A stretch of 64,000 nucleotides of DNA from Hoplostethus atlanticus (taxonomy: Eukaryota > Chordata > Actinopteri > Trachichthyiformes > Trachichthyidae): NCBI GenBank assembly GCA_034670405.1, contig JAXDDX010000010.1, positions 4,448,501-4,512,500 on the forward strand. The letters are read 5' to 3'. The notes under the pieces were generated by a model. It did no database searches. It had not been told where the DNA came from and saw nothing but the letters and a program-made list of their open reading frames with translations. A program made the position numbers and the translations under genes. This document shows positions 56,726 to 64,000 of the stretch, in pieces (positions within the stretch are counted from its first letter, which is position 1; each line of letters begins with the position of its first letter).

Positions 56726-57692
56726 ATATATATATATCCATATTTCATTGCCATATATATCTTTGTCTTCATACACTAAAGGATGATCAACTCTAAAACA
56801 ACCTGATTATTATCTGTTTTCATTGCAAACATCAGAGTGTCATCACGATAGATTGCCTTCCACTTCCCATCAAGAGATCCCATCGAGTAGTGGAGTGTGT
56901 TTTTCTACCCTTCCATTTAGCGATCTAATGTAGCTCGTATGATGAACACTGCAGGACAAGCCGTCTATGTCCTCTCTGTCTAGGAACAGGAGAGGCCACA
57001 TTGTATTTACACATCTGAGTCTGAGGGAAGATGCCAGGAAGGCTCTGTCAAAACACGTACAATGGATATACCGTCCTTATCTTCTTAAACAATGAGAGTC
57101 CAGTGGCCGGGCTGCAAGTAATCACACAACCCAAAGCTAGTCACACAGTCTGAGAAGAAAGACAGGGGCTCGGGAGGCTGAGGTAAGGGCTGCAATATAT
57201 TCACACAAAAAATCATATTGCAATTTTTTTTGGCTGAATGGATGTGGATGTAGCTGTTTCTACATCATTTCTTTTTCAGCAGTAAAACAATTCCTGAAAA
57301 AATTGAGAGGATGTGGGGGAGGAATAAGAAGCTAATGGTTAGCTCATATTCAGTTTGAATAAAATCTAAGTTTTTCTCTAACCTGCAGACCAGGGATTCT
57401 GCACAGCATCCTGTTTTGGAAGCTGTCTCAAATGCATTTCCCTTGAAGACAGAAAACAGCAATTTGAAAACTGAAAATTGTGACGTTAACTGTCCAGTCC
57501 TTGCTGATGCTCTCATTTATTCATTTGGGAAAAGGGAGGAGATCCTCACTTCGAGATCGATGAAAATAATATGAACTTTACATCATTGTCAATAGAAACC
57601 TAATTTCCTCCAGTTGCTAATACTGCAGTGTGTGAGGCATTGCTCTGTGTTTGTCCCTCGCATAGCAACTGCAACAGATGCTATGTGCCATA

Positions 57693-57753
57693 AACACACA
57701 CACACACACACACCTACACACACCCACACACCCACACCCACACCCACACCCAC
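57693..57753. repeat. (CA)n/(CACACC)n compound microsatellite
   Basis: A CA run passes into cacacc and cccaca units. Confidence 0.95.
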
Positions 57754-58849
57754 TGCGCTGTGTGTGAATGGAGAGCCAGCCGGGGCGGTCGACACCTCTA
57801 GTGATAAAATGCCTTGTCAGAGCGGGGAACGTCACGATTGACCTGCCATCATTTTACAGCCACTTTTAACTTTCCTTTTCACTGCTGCTACCGGACAGAA
57901 CAGCACACAGCCAAACCCTCCCCAGGCCCAAAATACACCAACACAAAGCTGTGAGGAAAAGGTAGTAAAAGCAGCAGAGATAGTAGGGAGGTAAAGTAAA
58001 GCACATAATGGCGGTCCTCCTCCCACATCAATAAGAACCAGCTGGCTCGTGAGAATGGGACCCTGGGTAGATGTATACTCACTGTTTACACTGGGGGGAA
58101 TGATTTACTCCACAAGCCCATACCTACTAAATGCCATGGCTATATCTCACTTGGATCTTAGACCTGGGAACTATGCAGTAACAGTGCTGATGTGCATCCT
58201 TGGACTGCTATTACTGTAAATGTCACCACAAAATGCAAGCAGAAATAAATGTGTCAACCATATATATTTTTTATGATCACAAATAACCATGGGAATATTC
58301 AATTAAAATAGTTACAAAAACACGTTAAATAAGGCAGTGGCAATAAACTACACAAGAAAACAATAGTTTGGAACAATAGGGAGGGATCCAATTTAGACCA
58401 TTAAGGTTCAGATCAGCTTGGTTACGTGAAGCAGTCGGGACAGTGTCGGTCTGTGAGACAGAACAAGGGAGCCGTTATCACACCCGGACCTCAAGGGAAC
58501 TACTTCTTATCACTGGACCACAGGACGGAGCTTCTCCTTTCAATCTGCTCATCTTCCTGTCCACTTAGGGGAAGCCATACAAATGACATGTTTTTCCTGT
58601 AACCTTTCATCTGCGCTATGAGTGAATGGACACATGATTTATTGGCCCATACAAGAAATGTGTCACCAAGCCAGAAAATGCCAACAGGGTACATAACAAG
58701 AAAACAAGCTGACCTTAGTCAACATACTATTTCCTCCCATATTGCTTGGTGTCAGTGAAGTAAGGAGGTTAATAAGACTCCCAGGTAGATGACAGAGGTC
58801 AGGCGGCCCAACGTCTCAACAGCATACAGGATGTCTAGGTCCCTAGGTG

Positions 58850-59300
58850 GCCATTTAACACTGCCAGAGCGCTCGTTTGCGAGACAGCAGGCTGATATTA
58901 AAGCTCCTGGCCCCGACACCGGCTTTTTTATGCTTCGACTCTAAAGTTGCCATGGCAAAAGAGTGCGCCGGCAGATCTGTGGCTGTGTCGCGGCCCTGAG
59001 CCAGGAGAACAGACAGGGACGTACGCTTCAATAGAGCAGAGTCTCTCAGCGAGCCGGGATGAATAGCAATAACTGTGCCGCATTGTCCGCCAGGCCTTTC
59101 TCTCTGAAAGCCTGGCAATTGAGGGAATCACATAGCGGCCTTGCAAACTGGCGTCACTGACTCCTGGAACAGCAACCGTACTAAACCAACTGACGTCATT
59201 GCCCGCCTGCTGCTGGGATGCAGGGACGCACAGGCTTTCACAAACTGGCAGCTCGGAGCTCGGCGTCAAAGAAAAGAGGAGGTGAAGTGAAAGGGGCTGG
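58850..59300. promoter_or_regulatory. Candidate regulatory element upstream of adcy7
   Basis: CpG-containing, repeat-free sequence of balanced composition inside an AT-rich region, about 3.4-3.8 kb upstream of the adcy7 start codon. Open frames run through it, but none has a domain. This is inference from composition only. Confidence 0.3.
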
Positions 59301-59580
59301 AAGCCGGTTGGTTCTCTGTTAAGCTGGGTTCTCGGTTTGGAAAATGACAACGTGACCATGATGAGAGTAAATAGAACTGCACGGGTCATGATCAGACCTG
59401 ATGGGACGATGCAGTCGGGCAGAGTAATGAGTTACAATTACTCTAGTTACTGTGTGTGAGTAAATGTTTAAAGTAATGCTACTTTTCTCTCTCAATTATC
59501 TTTATTTTTAATTCAATTAATTTTTAATTTAAAGTGGAAGTCCTCAAGTTCCTTGTTTTTTAATTTAGTCTCCATCTTTA

Positions 59581-59670
59581 CTGCTCAGTGCTCATTGCTG
59601 TTTCTTCACTGCACTTCCCAGCGATCACCTGCCCATCAAACAGTGTATCTAGTACTGTGACGTATTTTTA
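59581..59670 (+). mobile_element. Unclassified interspersed repeat, copy D (5' part)
   Basis: ttcttcactgcacttcccag, cgatcacctgcccatcaaac and agtgtatctagtactgtgac match the first third of copies A and B. Confidence 0.7.
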
Positions 59671-61022
59671 TTATTATCCTGCAGTACTCTTTAATGACAC
59701 ACAGTAGACTATACCAGTAAGTATATTGTAACACAGAATTCTAGTGTCTCTCAACCAACTAGTAACCAGACCATTCCTTGAAACTTCTGTCAACTAAAAA
59801 AACATTTTCCAGACAACTCCTCTTGGGGATGCAACACAAGTGTAGCAGTGGTTCAGTAAAAAGCCTGCAGTAAAAAGTGGGACTTTTGGGGACTACGATG
59901 GCTACATCTGTTGAAGTACTTCTACTTGTGTCAAAGTGGGGGGAAAAAAAAGTAAATTGCATTTCTCCTCCCACCTATGGTAAAACAATACCAGGTTTCT
60001 GTGGGTCTGAATGAAGGCCAGGCTTGAAGCGTATTAGGAGATTTTAATTTCAAGGAAGGAAAGTCCCTGAACTGAGACAGTGTGATTCACCATGGAAACT
60101 GGTTGAATGCCACCTTGGAACTATCACAGTCAACCCCATTTCCTCTTGGTTAAGCAATCACCTTCACTGGTAATAGACCCATGCTCCGCAATTATCTTCT
60201 GCGGCAGGCTATTCAAACCAATGAAATGGGCCTACACAATGTCAGTCTGGCCAGACCTCCACCAAACCAACACCCACTCACAGCCTATTCACTGACAGCA
60301 AATAGGCAGGTCTCTCTCTCCTGAGCAAATCTGCTTTTATGGCCGTCTTTGTGTTGGCATTCAATAAGGTTGGCCAGTAGGAGGGGCGAGGAGTGACCTC
60401 GGTAGAAGAGAACAGAGGTTCACCATTCCCAGCCCATGCGACACAAGATGCAGGGTTAAAAGGGAGAATAGATGATGGGTCAGCTGTACACCACCCAAGG
60501 CTGCCAGTCATTGGCTGCCGGTGTCATGTAGAGTTACCTTGCAACAATCAGGAATTCAAGTAAATATATAGTGTCATATAGACTAGCAGTGAGTAGCTCC
60601 GGATCGTGGCTCTCCTTGATGCAATTTTAATTGTATGTATGTGAGACACACATACATGTATGCATTTCACCAGAGGGGTCAGTGTGTGACCTTCCGGTTG
60701 CAGCATGATCTCTAAACCTCAGGGCCCCCCGCCTGCCAATCTCTGTCTTTTATGTGCCGTTATTGATCAGCAGCTCAAATTTCTTCACAACTTTTAGAGC
60801 CTTATGGTATATTTATATTTGGTATATTGTTTGAATTATTGAGCCAAGATCATTTACTAGTTTACTAGTTGAATGGGGGGTGGGGCTCCTAGACGTGACC
60901 CATACCCAGTTAGTTCAACTGTTTTTACCTACTCTTGTCTGAACCAGCTGTTATTTCTGGATCATTCACCCACAGTCAATTAGTAATATCAAAATCTGAC
61001 TTGTGAGATTTATTTGTAGACC

Positions 61023-61250
61023 ATGCCCTTACAGGATAGTGCGTTTTTGAGGCCTCAAACTGAAAGAGGAATGTTTCACTTTTTTAAATGTACCTCTTTT
61101 CTCATATCTTACTATTGTTTGTTTGGAGGGTTGTTTTGTTTTTTGTTTTTTCATCTCCTCTGTACACTTTATCCTGTGGTCATCACTGTGTTTTTATCCC
61201 TTTGCTTCTATGTTTTATCACTGCTCAAATAAACTAAACTAACTCAGCCA
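61023..61250 (+). mobile_element. Possible LINE 3' end
   Basis: T-rich 3' UTR-like sequence ends in ctgctcaaataaactaaact. It is similar in style to the other LINE ends but was not matched block by block. Confidence 0.3.
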
Positions 61251-62094
61251 CAAATCATCACCAGACTCAAGAGAATCATTTTCCAATTTTGTCATTGCTC
61301 CACGGACGTGAGTACAACTATTCTGAACATTTTTTAATAAAAATACTACCTAGCCTACATGACTGAGACACTACAATACATAAAGATGTACATACACCTA
61401 GATGTGATTTTTTACTACAAACCTGATGCATATTGATGCAATAGATAGCTTATAGAGCCATATTAGATACGATTAATATCTGGGTTTCTGGGTGATATAT
61501 ACATATTTTCCATTCAGCATATAGATTAACACCATTTGACATTCACATTTTCTTAAATTAATACAGCAGGAATAACTTTTCTACAAAGTTGTGTACATAG
61601 ACTATATAAATAAAAACAAGAGAAAACAAGAAAGATGGATAACTAGCACCCTGGTTTCAAAGTTTTTGATAACAGAATCAGTTCACCGTGTTTTATGGTA
61701 AGCTAGAATACTTGTTTGACCAATCAGATTGCTTGGCTGAAACGACACTATACATAATATGATTTATGGATCAGCCTAGGATCATGAAGATTCAGTAAAA
61801 GATCAGTTAAACACTCAAATATTATTAAGAACTATTTAGAAAAATTACTTTTCACAAAAACAATTCCCCCAACTCTAGCCAAGGAAATAGAGGAGAAAAT
61901 GAATCCAAAACTCTTTAAAGTTATCTAATCTGCCAGACTATTGCCCAGACTATTGCCCATGCACAGAGCCTTTCCACAAACAGATGACTGATGTATGTAC
62001 AGCAATGCACCGGGCAGATTGGATTAGACCTCCCATCCTTCCCCATCTCCCCTCCTCTCCTCCCAGTACCGTCCAGTGGTATTGAATTAGCTGC

Positions 62095-62335
62095 ATTCAC
62101 CAGAGGGAGCTGCTGAACGCTAACAACATTAACCGGATGCTATCTCGGCGCCGATTTCAGCTTCAACTGCCATTGTTTATAATAAACACAAGAAGCGCGA
62201 GCAAGATCGCCACGTGCTCGGAAACCGGCCCTCGCCACACAAGTGTTTCACATTCACTTCCACGAATGCAAGTGGGGTCATCCATTTTAGTGCTTGACAT
62301 GAACTGCAACTCAAACAGGGCTTTATTGATGTAAA
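62095..62335. promoter_or_regulatory. Candidate regulatory element with Forkhead-like and E-box motifs
   Basis: GC-richer island in AT-rich sequence. TGTTTA (62174-62179) and TAAACA (62183-62188) form an inverted pair of Forkhead cores three bases apart. A CACGTG E-box is at 62211-62216. Several CpGs are present. Function is inferred from motifs only. Confidence 0.3.
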
Positions 62336-63723
62336 GATACACAGAATTTGGATTTAAACATATCAGTCAGGGGCAAATCCAATATCTAAATAGCACTGAT
62401 CGGATTAGACGAGACCATTTCCTTCTCATATGCAGTTTGGACAGGAGACACCTGCATACTCACCAAGGAAAACTGTTATCTTTTATTTGCCCCCACATGA
62501 AATGAGATGAAAAGAATGACACCCACTCTTGCAACATAATTGATAACAGCAGCACAACAGTAAAGCAAGTTATGGTACATTTTTTTTTAAAGAATAGTAA
62601 ATGAGGTTCTTTGCTGACAAAAATGGTAACAGTTTTACAGACTGGATCCTCTTTACATTTAGAGGTATTGAACGATGATGATCAGGCAATGTTTTTCCTC
62701 CAAAATGGATACGTAACATTTTGGAAATGAACTCAAGAAAAGAAAACACAGAGAGGAAAGAATGTGATGAAGAAAGAGAGAACGCGAGAGCGAGAGCAAG
62801 AGAGAGAGAGCATTGTTTCCAGTTAGTGCAGCCAACCACATCCCCATTTCAGTTTTCATAACCCCATAGTTAGCCGGCCCCTGCTGGGCCCGCTCCATCC
62901 TGTAACTGTGAAGCTGCGGGGCCCTTCTATATGCCCGACCCTTTCCACCACCACAACCACCACCACTAACCATCAGAAAACCATAATGATCCCCTCAGTA
63001 CACCAGCCAGCCTACTACCAGCACTGCCCCTTAAAGAGAAACCTCAACATCTGCAACTAGTAGAGCTGAGCGCTATTGACACAGCTAAACAGACGCTAGC
63101 GTGGACCTCCGTGTGGAGCCGGTGCAACAGAAACAGGTAGCAGCTCCGGCTCAATCAAGTGATGGTAATTTTCCAGGCTGCCATAAAGCTCTAGCTGTTG
63201 ACGGGGGCCATCTGGCACATGTTTTCTAGGCTGAATGGTTATAATGAGTGTTGTTTTAACTGTGTTCATGACTCATACTGTACATGCGCCCATAACTATG
63301 CCGGTCGACTTTCATTTTCAAACATCGTATTGTAAGAGAGCAGGAAATTTGTTTTGAGGCCACGAGACTAATATGTGAAACGTCAACAGGGTTTACACTG
63401 CAATGCGTAATGCAAGTACGTCTTACAAGCAGTCTACAGTCTACCGTGCTTGCGGGACTTTCCACATGCGAGAGGCCCTTTGATGCTACAATACAATAAC
63501 GCACAGGTTATTGCCAGCCAGTGCCAGTTTGAGGGAAGCATATTCCATGATGGTCGTCCTCATTTAACACAATCTCTGTTATCTTTGGGAAGCAGAGACA
63601 ATGGAGATGACGCCAGGAATGGGCAGGACCTGCAAGGGCTGTAAGAGGAGGGAAATCCCTGCAGCGCTACAATAGTTTGACCTGCAAATACTGATTGCAC
63701 TCCTCCTCTGTCTCTGTCTCTGA

Positions 63724-63739
63724 GTGTGTGTCTGTGTCT

Positions 63740-63807
<68 letters not shown>
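63724..63807. repeat. Long GT microsatellite with TCTGTG units
   Basis: gtctgtgtctgtg units pass into a pure GT run of about 60 bases (about 63747-63807). Confidence 0.95.
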
Positions 63808-63808
<1 letters not shown>

Positions 63809-64000
63809 ATCTGTGTGTCATCTGTCATCTGTGATGTCCGACCCGATCCTGTGAGTCCCGTTCAATGACAGACTTAACAGCCTGCTAGATGTCTTCTCTC
63901 TTTCCGTGACCCATTCTTCATTTGAAAGTTTTAGATCTGTTAGGTGTAGCCCTGGCTATTTGAAGCAATTTTTATTGGAATAAAAAAAAATAAAAAATAC

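Larger units (their letters stand above)
56001..64000. other. Region upstream of adcy7, no gene recognised
   Basis: No conserved exon is visible on either strand. It contains repeats and two GC-richer unique stretches, listed separately. The neighbour expected from human synteny (TENT4B/PAPD5) is not seen. A distal adcy7 promoter may lie here. Confidence 0.5.

Overview
The window is vertebrate nuclear DNA, almost certainly from a ray-finned (teleost) fish. The reasons are small exons with GT-AG introns, many long CA/GT microsatellites, tRNA-derived SINEs with the tail seen in many fish, and protein sequences that match vertebrate BRD7 and ADCY7 but are clearly not mammalian. It holds two complete protein-coding genes, convergent (tail to tail), in the same relative arrangement as the BRD7/ADCY7 pair on human chromosome 16q12.

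Layout. 1-11168 is a gene-free flank with microsatellites, SINE fragments and a perfect hairpin. 11169-11434 is the putative brd7 promoter/leader, with a CTCF-type motif, a 17-nt palindrome and an ETS-type site. 11435-22286 (+) is brd7: 17 coding exons, 625 codons, intact, with a bromodomain and a C-terminal BRD7/BRD9-type region. 22287-23828 holds both 3' ends; candidate poly(A) signals on opposite strands lie about 60 bp apart. 23829-55485 (-) is adcy7: 26 coding exons, 1117 codons, intact, a 12-transmembrane adenylyl cyclase with C1 and C2 catalytic domains. 55486-64000 is the region upstream of adcy7. It contains the 5' leader, repeats and two GC-rich stretches that could be regulatory, and no further gene I can support.

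I built both gene models exon by exon, requiring continuous phase across every intron. All 16 brd7 and 25 adcy7 introns have GT-AG ends and join in frame, with no frameshift or internal stop. BRD7 is a chromatin reader of the PBAF SWI/SNF complex. ADCY7 makes cAMP at the plasma membrane. They are neighbours by conserved synteny, and nothing here suggests a shared pathway.

The introns carry most of the unusual material: a decayed DIRS-like retrotransposon with a nested 203-bp TA-flanked element, two MITE-like elements with long inverted arms, an unclassified repeat family in four copies, a diverged tandem duplication, and GT repeats that run into or close to splice acceptors. I did not find a novel multigene system. 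The best leads are the unclassified repeat family, the inverted-arm elements and the repeat-built splice sites.
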